The notes under the pieces: model-generated
The model's database searches: none
The model's input: the letters and a program-made list of their open reading frames with translations, nothing else
Told to the model about the DNA's origin: nothing
Shown here: positions 6,791 to 13,568 of the stretch, in pieces
How the letters are laid out: the number at the start of each line of letters is the position of its first letter
Numbering within the stretch: position 1 is the stretch's first letter
NCBI GenBank assembly: GCA_003223895.1
Contig: QHXD01000098.1
Location: forward strand, 34,471 to 50,497
Reading direction: 5' to 3'
DNA: 16,027 bases
Source: Acidobacteriota bacterium
Lineage (GTDB): Bacteria; Acidobacteriota; Terriglobia; 20CM-2-55-15
Program-made: the position numbers and the translations under genes

Positions 6791-8053
6791 GTGCAAAAAC
6801 ACGCCACGGAGAGTGCGCGACAGTTTCTGGCAGATGCAATTGCCATTCTTGCCACGTCGGTCGACTTCAAGTCGACCATAGAGAATCTCGCGACGCTCGC
6901 AACCACACAATTGGCAGACTGGTGCGCCGTCTTCTCGTTTGAAAACGAGCAGACGATTCGCAGGCTCACCGTAGTGGGAATTGAAGAATCGATCGGCGCG
7001 AACTTTCAATTGGAAACGCTATACCCGCTCGATCTTCATAGCCCGGCCGGACCCGGCCACGTCCTTCGCACGGGCGAGCACCAGGCGTCCACTCGTATTA
7101 CTGACGACATGGCGGCCAGCCTCGGATTCAAACCGGATGAACTGCTCCTGGCCGGCGGCAGGAAACCGTCTTCATTCCTGTGTGTGCCGCTTGCGGCTCG
7201 CGGACGCACCATTGGAGCCATCGCCTTCATGTCCGCGGACCCGGAGCGGCTGGTCAATGAAACGGATCTTTCCCTTGCCCGGGACCTTGCCTGCGCTGCC
7301 GCCGTAGCAATGGACAACGCCAGACTCTACCATGACGCGCAGGAAGCGAACCGGTTAAAAGATGAGTTTGTCGCGATGGTCTCTCATGAGTTGAGAACGC
7401 CGCTCACACCGATGCTCGGCTGTATTCATCTCCTTCGAACAGCCGACCTGTCTGGAGCAAACTTTAGTCGTGCACTCGACATGATTGAACGAAACGCTCA
7501 CGCGCAGGTGCAGATCGTCGAGGATCTGCTCGACGTGTCCCGAATCGTTGCGGGCAAGCTGCACCTGACGATGAAAGCGATCGATGTCGTTTCCGTCGTT
7601 GAAGCGGCGGTGGATTCGGTACGCTCGCTGGCCGAGGGAAAGAGTGTTCATGTCATCACGAATTTCGAAGACATTGAAGAGCCCATCGATGGAGATCCGG
7701 ACCGGCTGCAACAGATCGTCTGGAATTTATTATCGAACGCAGTGAAGTTTACGCCGCCTGATGGCAGGATCGAAATCTCGCTGAAACAGGATGGAGATCA
7801 CGTCTGCATCCAGGTGACCGATACCGGAATCGGAATCCCGTCGGAGTTTCTGCCCTACATATTCGATCGGTTCCGCCAGGCCGATGAATACGACACCAAG
7901 ACACGTTCGGGTCTGGGACTCGGACTTGCCATCGTTCGCCACCTGGTGGAACTGCATCAGGGCTCGATCGAAGCGTCGAGTCCCGGCCCGGGCCAGGGCG
8001 CCGTCTTCACACTGAAATTCCCGTTCCACAGATATGCACCGGGCCGGCTTTAG
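6791..8053 (+). CDS. Soluble GAF-domain sensor histidine kinase
   Basis: A hybrid-free sensor kinase of about 420 residues. A GAF domain (about 20-175) is followed by HisKA with the H-box VSHELRTPLTP (His199 is the predicted phosphorylation site) and a HATPase domain with the N-box NLLSNAVKFTP (Asn316), the G1 box DTGIGIP (344-350), the F-box FDRF (358) and the G2 box GLGLGLA (374-380). There is no membrane segment or signal peptide, so it senses something in the cytoplasm. There is no receiver domain and no response regulator next to it, so it is an orphan kinase. I chose the GTG at 6791 because GGAAGG (6779-6784) precedes it by six bases; a GTG at 6737 in the same frame would add 18 poorly supported residues. 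The stop TAG (8051-8053) and the last residues PGRL lie in the palindrome at 8041-8076. Confidence 0.88.
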   Translation: MQKHATESARQFLADAIAILATSVDFKSTIENLATLATTQLADWCAVFSFENEQTIRRLTVVGIEESIGANFQLETLYPLDLHSPAGPGHVLRTGEHQASTRITDDMAASLGFKPDELLLAGGRKPSSFLCVPLAARGRTIGAIAFMSADPERLVNETDLSLARDLACAAAVAMDNARLYHDAQEANRLKDEFVAMVSHELRTPLTPMLGCIHLLRTADLSGANFSRALDMIERNAHAQVQIVEDLLDVSRIVAGKLHLTMKAIDVVSVVEAAVDSVRSLAEGKSVHVITNFEDIEEPIDGDPDRLQQIVWNLLSNAVKFTPPDGRIEISLKQDGDHVCIQVTDTGIGIPSEFLPYIFDRFRQADEYDTKTRSGLGLGLAIVRHLVELHQGSIEASSPGPGQGAVFTLKFPFHRYAPGRL

Positions 8054-8076
8054 CCGGCCCGGCTAAAGCCGGGCCC
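8041..8076. repeat. GC-rich double palindrome at the end of the kinase gene
   Basis: Two near-palindromic blocks, CCGGCTTTAGCCGG and CCGGCTAAAGCCGG, are also reverse complements of each other, giving a 36-base fold-back with one bulged base. The first block supplies the kinase stop codon TAG at 8051-8053. It resembles REP/PU-type dispersed hairpins. It could act as an RNA stabiliser or weak terminator after the kinase, although no U-run follows. Confidence 0.88.
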
Positions 8077-8096
8077 TACATGTGTTTCAATTTCCC

Positions 8097-8114
8097 CTAC
8101 GACCCCATTTTTCC
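8097..8114. repeat. Solitary copy of the outer end of the 51-bp palindrome
   Basis: CTACGACCCCATTTTTCC here matches the right outer end at 1271-1287 except for one extra T. The first 15 bases are identical. It is 15 bases upstream of the rhomboid start and 20 bases after the GC-rich palindrome. No second arm is present, so it is a partial or founding copy of the repeat. Confidence 0.85.
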
Positions 8115-8128
8115 TTCATAATGACTTC

Positions 8129-8977
8129 ATGTTGAGACAGAAGTGGGGATCGGTCGTATGTCCCTCCTGCGGCAATCTTGTCGGCGTTCAGGATCAACAA
8201 TGCCTCAGTTGCGGACGCTGGAATCCCGGTTTGTGGGGATTCGCGCCACTGCTGAACCGGCTTGGACGCGATCTGGGTTTCACGCAGTTTGTCATCGGAA
8301 GCTGCGCCACTCTTTATGTGCTGACTTTACTTTATGATATGCAGGGCATCAGCACAGGCGGCCTCCTGAGCTTTTTGTCGCCGAGCCCGACGAGTCTTTT
8401 CCTGTTTGGAGACAGCGGCGCGATTCCAGTGTTTAGAGCGGGCCGATGGTGGACCGTGCTCAGCGCAGGCTGGCTCCATGGCGGAATACTTCACATTCTG
8501 TTCAACATGATGGCGGTGCGCCAGATCGCGCCGGCAACATCGGAGATGTATGGGGCCAGCCGGATGGTTATCATCTACACCATCGCAGGAGTGGTTGGAT
8601 TTACTGCAAGCACCGTCGCAGGAGAATTCCTGCCTGGAATTCTCAGCGGTGCCGGATTCACGCTCGGAGCATCCGCATCCATTCTTGGACTCGTCGGTGC
8701 GCTTTATTACTACTCGAGACGGACGGGCAGCAGCATGATTCGAGAGTACGTCAAGTCCTGGTTGATACCCATTATCTTCCTCGGCTTTTTCATGCGGGGA
8801 ATCGACAACTGGGCGCACCTCGGCGGTTTCGCCGGAGGCTATGGAGCTGCGATGTTTCTGGACCCGCTACGGCCGGAACGCCTGGATCACCTGATCGGCG
8901 CCTTAGTATGTCTGGCCCTCACAGGGATAGCCATCGTGTTCTCGATCGTGCACGGACTGGCTTTCGTTAGGCAGTAA
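8129..8977 (+). CDS. Rhomboid-family intramembrane serine protease with N-terminal zinc ribbon
   Basis: A 282-residue protein. Residues 11-28 hold a CPSC...CLSC pair (Cys11, 14, 25, 28), a small zinc-ribbon-like motif facing the cytoplasm. Then come six to seven membrane segments (about 52-70, 108-130, 145-165, 176-196, 210-222, 228-246, 256-276). The rhomboid core is complete: GWLHGGILHILFNMM (114-128, with the conserved His and Asn), the catalytic serine in LGASASILG (Ser182) and the partner histidine in NWAHLGGFAGG (His230). It should cleave membrane-spanning segments of other proteins in the inner membrane; substrates are unknown. The start ATG has no obvious ribosome site. The 3' end overlaps an oppositely oriented small gene by 75 bases. 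Catalytic residues being present argues against an inactive pseudo-rhomboid. Confidence 0.9.
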   Translation: MLRQKWGSVVCPSCGNLVGVQDQQCLSCGRWNPGLWGFAPLLNRLGRDLGFTQFVIGSCATLYVLTLLYDMQGISTGGLLSFLSPSPTSLFLFGDSGAIPVFRAGRWWTVLSAGWLHGGILHILFNMMAVRQIAPATSEMYGASRMVIIYTIAGVVGFTASTVAGEFLPGILSGAGFTLGASASILGLVGALYYYSRRTGSSMIREYVKSWLIPIIFLGFFMRGIDNWAHLGGFAGGYGAAMFLDPLRPERLDHLIGALVCLALTGIAIVFSIVHGLAFVRQ

Positions 8978-9127
8978 TTGACTGCTAACGATGAACTGAC
9001 GCTGTTTATTTTCAAACTCAACGATGTATTCGTCCATCGCCTCGATCTCGTTGGCATTCTCGCTCAACCAGATGACACGGCCGCTGCGACCTTCCAATAC
9101 AATCGTCTCGCCTATTTTGAATCTCAT
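8903..9127 (-). CDS. Small hypothetical protein (74 residues)
   Basis: I do not recognise the family. The first 53 residues read like a compact beta-rich protein (KIGETIVLEGRSGRVIWLSE, then an acidic stretch, then a strand-like KQRQFIVSSQLLPN), with no signal peptide or cysteine cluster. The remaining 20 or so residues are low in structure and are encoded antisense to the end of the rhomboid gene, so they are probably an extension after loss of an earlier stop. The ATG sits two bases after the last base of the RRM-gene stop codon, so translation is likely coupled to that gene. The close spacing and folded look of the core make it more likely real than chance. Its link to an RNA-binding protein suggests, but does not show, a role in RNA handling or stress response. 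Confidence 0.62.
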   Translation of the reverse strand: MRFKIGETIVLEGRSGRVIWLSENANEIEAMDEYIVEFENKQRQFIVSSQLLPNESQSVHDREHDGYPCEGQTY

Positions 9128-9128
9128 G

Positions 9129-9416
9129 TTACGCGGTTCTACGTTCCCATCCTTGACCGACGCCTGTAGTTTGGACCTGAGCCTCCTTTACGAGTATCGT
9201 TTGATTACGCATCTTTTTGCCGTTAAGCACGTCGATAGCTTCTTGAATTCTGGTGTCGTCTTTGAGCTCGACGTAGCCGAATGCAGGAGATACACCTGCG
9301 ACAAGGTCGCGTACGATCCGGATGGAGCGCGTTTCAATTCCGCGAGACTCCACCCATTCCTGCAACTCACGGTCGGAGCAGTTGTAGGGAATGTTGACGA
9401 AAAACAGCTTTGACAT
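9129..9416 (-). CDS. RRM-domain RNA-binding protein
   Basis: A 95-residue single RNA recognition motif, like the small RNA-binding proteins of cyanobacteria and other bacteria. RNP2 is LFFVNIPY (4-11) and the RNP1 region is SPAFGYVEL (43-51), with the aromatic residues that stack on RNA bases. The KDDTRIQEAIDVLNGKKMRNQTILVKEA stretch is the usual helix 2 and strand 4. The C-terminal tail (80-95) is short and lacks a glycine-rich extension. The start has an AGAGG ribosome site a few bases upstream on the minus strand. It lies between a small zinc-ribbon gene (49 bases upstream) and a 74-residue unknown gene that starts immediately after its stop. Likely role: binding mRNA or structured RNA, possibly in cold or stress adaptation. 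Confidence 0.88.
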   Translation of the reverse strand: MSKLFFVNIPYNCSDRELQEWVESRGIETRSIRIVRDLVAGVSPAFGYVELKDDTRIQEAIDVLNGKKMRNQTILVKEAQVQTTGVGQGWERRTA

Positions 9417-9465
9417 CTTGCCTCTTTAGGACGGGCCTGCTGGCCCGAAGCTTTAGGTTGCGAAA

Positions 9466-9666
9466 TTAAGCGGCCTCGGATCTCCTCGGCGCTTGTTTCC
9501 GGATCTTCCAATGTAAGAACGGGTAAATGTGACCACATTGAGGGCACTGCCAGGCGCCTTTGGCCGGATCCGCATCGCGCTCGTGGATCATCTCAACGAT
9601 TAGATGACAGTGCAGGCACATCGTTGGTTTACTGTAGACAAATTGTGATTGAGCAGTCTTTCGCAC
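9466..9666 (-). CDS. Small zinc-ribbon protein
   Basis: A 66-residue protein with two CxxC pairs, MCLHCH (Cys17 and Cys20) and CPQCGH (Cys41 and Cys44), the spacing of a treble-clef or zinc-ribbon fold. The C-terminus is basic (KIRKQAPRR), consistent with nucleic-acid binding. No family is recognised with certainty. The GTG at 9666 is preceded by GGGGG (9674-9678) at seven bases, a better ribosome site than the one before the ATG at 9621, so I prefer the longer form. It is the first gene of a three-gene minus-strand cluster (zinc ribbon, RRM, unknown 74-residue protein) and is divergent from the gene at 9809. The 142-base gap between them must hold both promoters. Confidence 0.7.
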   Translation of the reverse strand: MRKTAQSQFVYSKPTMCLHCHLIVEMIHERDADPAKGAWQCPQCGHIYPFLHWKIRKQAPRRSEAA

Positions 9667-9709
9667 GGGCAGACCCCCTTTTGATTTTCTCTGGCTCTAG
9701 CAATTGGGC

Positions 9710-9731
9710 TTCCGGAGGCTAAAGTCTGGAA
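9710..9731. other. Weak hairpin in the intergenic gap 9667-9808
   Basis: TTCCGGA and TCTGGAA (one G-U wobble) flank GGCTAAAG in the gap between two divergent genes. It may be a small regulatory hairpin in the 5' leader of the gene at 9809, but it is short and could be chance. I see no known riboswitch core in this gap. Confidence 0.3.
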
Positions 9732-9808
9732 ACCCATGGGTACGTTGGGCATTTTGTTGGACGTGCCGACCATGAATCAGGTAGAAATTCCTCACAGAGA
9801 GGTGAAAA

Positions 9809-10330
9809 ATGACCGACCTTGAGTTCTTTTCGAGCCGGCTGGCCCAGGTGGAAAAGCAGAACCGCCGGATTAAACAAGTACTGCTGCTTGCGGTTATCGC
9901 AATCGGAGGGTTGGGCATCATGGGTCAGGGACAGAGACAGCCCGGCCAGGAGCTGAGAATCCTGCTTCAGGATTCAGCCGAAAAGCGGGCATCCGCTGAA
10001 CGCTCCGTTGTTGAAGACCTGGTTCGGGCACGTCAATTCGTTCTCGTGGACCAGAGCGGCAAAGACCGTGCATCGCTCGTGACCGACGCTGCAGGATCAG
10101 TTTTTCTGATTATGTTCGACCGGAATGGAAAACCACGCGCCGATCTCTCCGTCGGAAACTTCGGCCCGAGCCTGACATTCCTGGATCCAACAGGACAGGC
10201 GCGCGCCGTCTTCGGCAGCACCATGCTCGTGGGTTCGCACGTCAGCGATAATGGTGCCGTCGAACGAACACCCGCTTCTTCAATCGTCCTTCTCGACAGG
10301 AACGGGAAGCTCCTCTGGCGGCAACCGTAA
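9809..10330 (+). CDS. Membrane-anchored repeat protein of unknown function
   Basis: A 173-residue protein. Residues 1-22 are a charged, coiled-coil-like start (SSRLAQVEKQNRRIK), 24-39 form one membrane anchor (VLLLAVIAIGGLGIMG), and the rest should be outside the membrane. The outer part carries four imperfect repeats of the form hydrophobic-D-x-x-G-K/Q followed by a hydrophobic strand: VLVDQSGKDRASL (78-90), IMFDRNGKPRADL (101-113), TFLDPTGQARAVF (123-135) and VLLDRNGKLLWRQ (160-172). This suggests a small beta-sheet or propeller-like fold, perhaps a binding or stress-sensing module. The start is supported by GAGAGG six bases upstream. It is followed by the HtrA gene in the same direction after about 157 bases, so the two could share transcripts. 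No known family assigned. Confidence 0.8.
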   Translation: MTDLEFFSSRLAQVEKQNRRIKQVLLLAVIAIGGLGIMGQGQRQPGQELRILLQDSAEKRASAERSVVEDLVRARQFVLVDQSGKDRASLVTDAAGSVFLIMFDRNGKPRADLSVGNFGPSLTFLDPTGQARAVFGSTMLVGSHVSDNGAVERTPASSIVLLDRNGKLLWRQP

Positions 10331-10487
10331 ATATGTTGAGTTTTGGATGAGAACTGAAGCAATTTCGTCTTGCCGCGGAACCCGACATTAATCAAATTTA
10401 AGGTGGATTTAATCATCCCATAATGTTTCGCGGGTCTCTAATGTGGGAGAGTGCTGCCGACGAAAGCGAAATGCAGGGGAGAGACCT

Positions 10488-11876
10488 ATGAGAGTCCGTC
10501 AGAGTTTCATCGTCACCATCATATCCGTCCATTTCATCATGGCCGCTGCTGAATTATCAGCGCAGAGGTATGGGTCTCTGCGCGCGTACAGCGCATCTCT
10601 GGAGGCTCTATCCCAGGAGGTGAGCCAGAGCGTAGTTCAGGTGAACACGACGGGTTACTCTCTCGAGGAAGACGCGGAACGGCGAAGGGTCGGCACCCTG
10701 TCGAGCGAACAGGGCACCGGGTCGGGTGTGATTCTGAGCGGGGATGGATACATCATGACCAATTCGCACGTTGTTGAAGGGGCGCGACGCATTCGTATCC
10801 ACCTCAGCGGATTGGATGGAAACTCCCCGCGAACCATGTACGATGCAAAGCTCATCGGGATGGATCGTGAGACGGATCTCGCGCTCATCAAGATCGACGT
10901 TCAGAACGTACCCCACCTCGCCTTCGCGGACTCAAACGATCTGAAGCAGGGACAGGTCGTTTTGGCCTTCGGCAACCCACTCGGAATGGAGAACTCGCTA
11001 ACCATGGGCGTCATCAGTTCGGTAGCACGGCAACTGAACTCGGACGATCCGCACGTGTACATCCAGACGGACACACCGATCAATCCCGGTAACAGCGGAG
11101 GGCCGCTTGTGGATGTTGACGGTCGCGTCGTAGGTATCAATGCATTCATCCTGTCGCAGTCGGGCGGAAGCGAGGGCCTTGGATTCGCGATACCGAGTAA
11201 CGTTGTGAATTACGTGTACCGGCAGTTGAAGAGGGATGGCCACGTTCATCGCGGCCAGGTGGGAATCAACGTCAAGACGATTACACCCGCAATCGCTGCC
11301 GGATTGAACCTGACATCGGACACAGGAGTTCTGGTGGAAGATGCGCTACCGGACGGCCCGGCCGACACAGCCGGAATCGAAGTGGGCGATGTCATTGTGA
11401 GCATCGGCGGAAAGCCGGTCCGGAATGTCCGGGATTTCGCTCTGAACTTTTACCGGTATGAGCCCGGCACTACCACGACCATCGAGGTCGTCAGGGGTGA
11501 CGGCAAGCATGCCCTCCAGGTTCCCATCGACGAACGCAAGAACGATCCGCAGCGCTTCGCGGACATGGTCAAACCTTTGCAGGACATCGTACCGAAACTC
11601 GGTATTCTCGGGCTCGAATTGAACGAGACTGTCCGTGGGATGCTGCCCCCGCTTCGCTTCGATGACGGCATTCTGGTCGCCGCATTCGCCGGCTCTTCGT
11701 CCTACTTTGGCGATGAGCTTCAGCAGGGCGACGTCATCTATTCGATCAACGGCAAGCGAGTGGCTACCGTCTCCGCTCTTCTCGGCGAAATGGTCCGGCT
11801 GAAAACGCAAGAGCCAATTGTCATTCAGGTTGAACGGGCCGGACTTCTGCGGTTCCTGGTCCTGGAAGCGGAGTGA
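10488..11876 (+). CDS. HtrA/DegP-type periplasmic serine protease with two PDZ domains
   Basis: A 462-residue trypsin-like protease of the DegP/DegS/HtrA family. Residues 1-25 look like a signal peptide ending near AELSAQ, so it should be exported. The catalytic triad is complete: His94 in TNSHVVEG, Asp130 in DRETDLALIKID, Ser203 in NPGNSGGPL. PDZ1 spans about 255-345 (GVLVEDALPDGPADTAGIEVGD region) and PDZ2 about 370-460 (LGILGLELNE to the end). It would degrade or refold misfolded envelope proteins. I start at the ATG at 10488, which has GGGGAGAG upstream; a longer frame to 10443 gives a cysteine- and arginine-rich lead that does not fit a signal peptide. The 3' end is six bases from the end of the convergent EttA gene. 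Confidence 0.93.
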   Translation: MRVRQSFIVTIISVHFIMAAAELSAQRYGSLRAYSASLEALSQEVSQSVVQVNTTGYSLEEDAERRRVGTLSSEQGTGSGVILSGDGYIMTNSHVVEGARRIRIHLSGLDGNSPRTMYDAKLIGMDRETDLALIKIDVQNVPHLAFADSNDLKQGQVVLAFGNPLGMENSLTMGVISSVARQLNSDDPHVYIQTDTPINPGNSGGPLVDVDGRVVGINAFILSQSGGSEGLGFAIPSNVVNYVYRQLKRDGHVHRGQVGINVKTITPAIAAGLNLTSDTGVLVEDALPDGPADTAGIEVGDVIVSIGGKPVRNVRDFALNFYRYEPGTTTTIEVVRGDGKHALQVPIDERKNDPQRFADMVKPLQDIVPKLGILGLELNETVRGMLPPLRFDDGILVAAFAGSSSYFGDELQQGDVIYSINGKRVATVSALLGEMVRLKTQEPIVIQVERAGLLRFLVLEAE

Positions 11877-11882
11877 ACTGTA

Positions 11883-12395
11883 TCATCTCGTCAAGTGGCG
11901 GTACTTGATACGGTGGGGTTGGTCGGCGGCCGAACCGAGGCGGGCGCGGCGATCGGCTTCGTAGTCGGAATAATTGCCTTCGAACCAGACGACGCGGCTT
12001 TCGCCTTCGAAGGCGAGGATGTGCGTGGCCACTCGATCGAGGAACCACCGGTCATGACTGATCACAACCGCGCAGCCGGCAAAACTCTCCAGGGCTTCCT
12101 CGAGCGCGCGAAGCGTATTCACATCGAGATCGTTTGTCGGCTCGTCCAGCAGCAGAACGTTGGCGCCTTCCTTCAGCATCCGGGCAAGATGAACTCGATT
12201 CCGCTCGCCGCCCGAAAGGCTGCCGACCCTCTTTTGTTGATCGCTTCCTGAAAAATTGAAACGCGCGACGTAGGTGCGTGAGTTCACCTGGCGCGAACCG
12301 AGCTGCACGGTATCGAGGTCGCCCGAAATTTCCTGCCACACGCTCTTGTTGGGATTCAGCACATCGCGGCTCTGATCCACATATGCCAGTTTCAC
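11883..12395 (-). pseudogene. ettA: EttA (ABC-F translation factor), C-terminal fragment after frameshift
   Basis: These 170 codons are the second half of the second ABC domain of EttA: KLAYVDQSRDVLNPNKSVWQ, the signature LSGGERNRVHLARML, Walker B VLLLDEPTNDLD, the switch histidine region VISHDRWFLDRV and the usual RIKYRHLTR ending. The Walker A motif for this domain is in the fragment upstream (12392-13552), in another frame. A GTG start at 12395 overlaps the TGA stop of the upstream fragment (GTGA), so the two halves could in principle be made by stop-start coupling, but a half domain without Walker A should not bind ATP normally. It is more likely the tail of a broken gene or of an intact gene with a sequencing error at about 12443. 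Confidence 0.85.
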
Positions 12396-13552
12396 CGTCT
12401 CGCCGAGCCGGATCGATCCGGCGTCGGATTTCTCCTGGGCCGTAGCGTCGTCTTTCCGGCGCCGTTGGGTCCGATAATTCCCACAATTCCTCCCGGCGGC
12501 AGACGAAAGTTCATGTCCTCAAAAAGCACGCGGTCGCCGTACACCTTCTTGAGACCTTCGGCCTCAATGACGACCTGGCCCAACCGCGGTCCGGGCGGAA
12601 TGTAGATCTCGAGTTCCTGAGAGCGCTTCTCGGTTTCCTGGCTCAGCAAAGCTTCATATGAATTGATGCGGGCCTTACCTTTGGCATGACGTCCCTTCGG
12701 CGACATCCGAATCCAATCCAGTTCTCGCTGGAGCGTCTTCTGACGGTCGGTTTCCGTCTTTTCTTCCTGCTGCAACCGGGTCTTTTTCTGCTCGAGCCAC
12801 GACGAGTAGTTTCCTTCCCAGGGGATTCCGTGGCCGCGGTCGAGCTCGAGAATCCATCCGGCAACGTTGTCGAGAAAGTACCGGTCGTGAGTGATGGCAA
12901 TCACGGTTCCGGCGTATTGCTGAATGTGGTGCTCGAGCCACGCAACGGATTCGGCATCGAGATGGTTCGTGGGTTCGTCCAGCAGAAGAATGTCCGGCTT
13001 CTGGAGCAACAGGCGGCAGAGCGCTACCCGGCGCTTCTCTCCGCCGGACAGGATCGATACGGACGTGTCTGGAGGAGGACACCGAAGCGCGTCCATTGCC
13101 ATTTCGAGCCGCGAATCCAGGTCCCACGCCTGAGTGGCATCGAGCTTCTCCTGGACCTTCCCCTGACGCTCGAGCAGGTCCGACATCTCATCGTCCGACA
13201 TTGGCTCGCTGAACTTCGCACTGATCTCTTCGAATTCCTTCAACAGATCGACGATCGGCTGAACGCCCTGCTCGACGATCTCGCGGACTGTTTTCGTGGG
13301 ATCAAGCTGCGGTTCCTGCTCGAGAAATCCGATGGTGAAGCCGGGTGAGACGGCGGTCTTGCCCTGAAACTCCTGATCCACTCCGGCGAGAATGCGCAGC
13401 AGCGAACTCTTCCCCGAACCATTCAGGCCAATGACGCCGATCTTCGCACCGTAAAAGTACGAGAGATAAATGTCTTTGAGGACAGCCTTCTTGTCGTAGT
13501 ACTTGCTTACTCCGATCATGGAGTAAATAACTTTGTTAGGAACCGTGCTCAT
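12392..13552 (-). pseudogene. ettA: EttA (energy-dependent translational throttle, ABC-F), N-terminal part, frameshifted
   Basis: ABC-F protein that binds the ribosomal E site and couples ATP level to early translation. The first ABC domain is complete: GLNGSGKSSL (Walker A), LSGGEKRRVALCRLLL, ILLLDEPTNHLD (Walker B) and the ITHDRYFLDNV switch, followed by the linker with KGRHAKGKARI. The second Walker A, GPNGAGKTTL, is present, but just after it the frame breaks: about 13 bases (the codons for roughly LFRMI, inferred from EttA family sequence) are missing between 12443 and 12444, and the frame runs to a stop at 12392. The normal continuation is in the downstream fragment. The ATG at 13552 gives the family-typical MSTVPNKVIYSMI start. 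It is 16 bases after the STAS gene, in the same operon. EttA is usually intact, so this is either a recent loss or an assembly error. Confidence 0.88.
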
Positions 13553-13568
13553 GAGGAGGGAAATCGGA

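Noticed and set aside
8622..8644. Palindrome GAGAATTCC / GGAATTCTC
   Set aside because: It is within the rhomboid coding sequence, between conserved segments, with no other copy seen in the window.
9667..9808. Riboswitch such as a cyclic-di-GMP type
   Set aside because: GGAGGCTAAAG-like bases recall parts of such cores, but the full set of conserved helices and loops is missing.
10331..10487. Inverted repeat CGCGGAAC..ACATT / AATGTTTCGCG before the HtrA gene
   Set aside because: The arms match only with gaps and mismatches, too weak to call an operator.
12686..13348. Plus-strand open frame of 220 codons
   Set aside because: It is antisense to the first ABC domain of EttA and shows no domain of its own.
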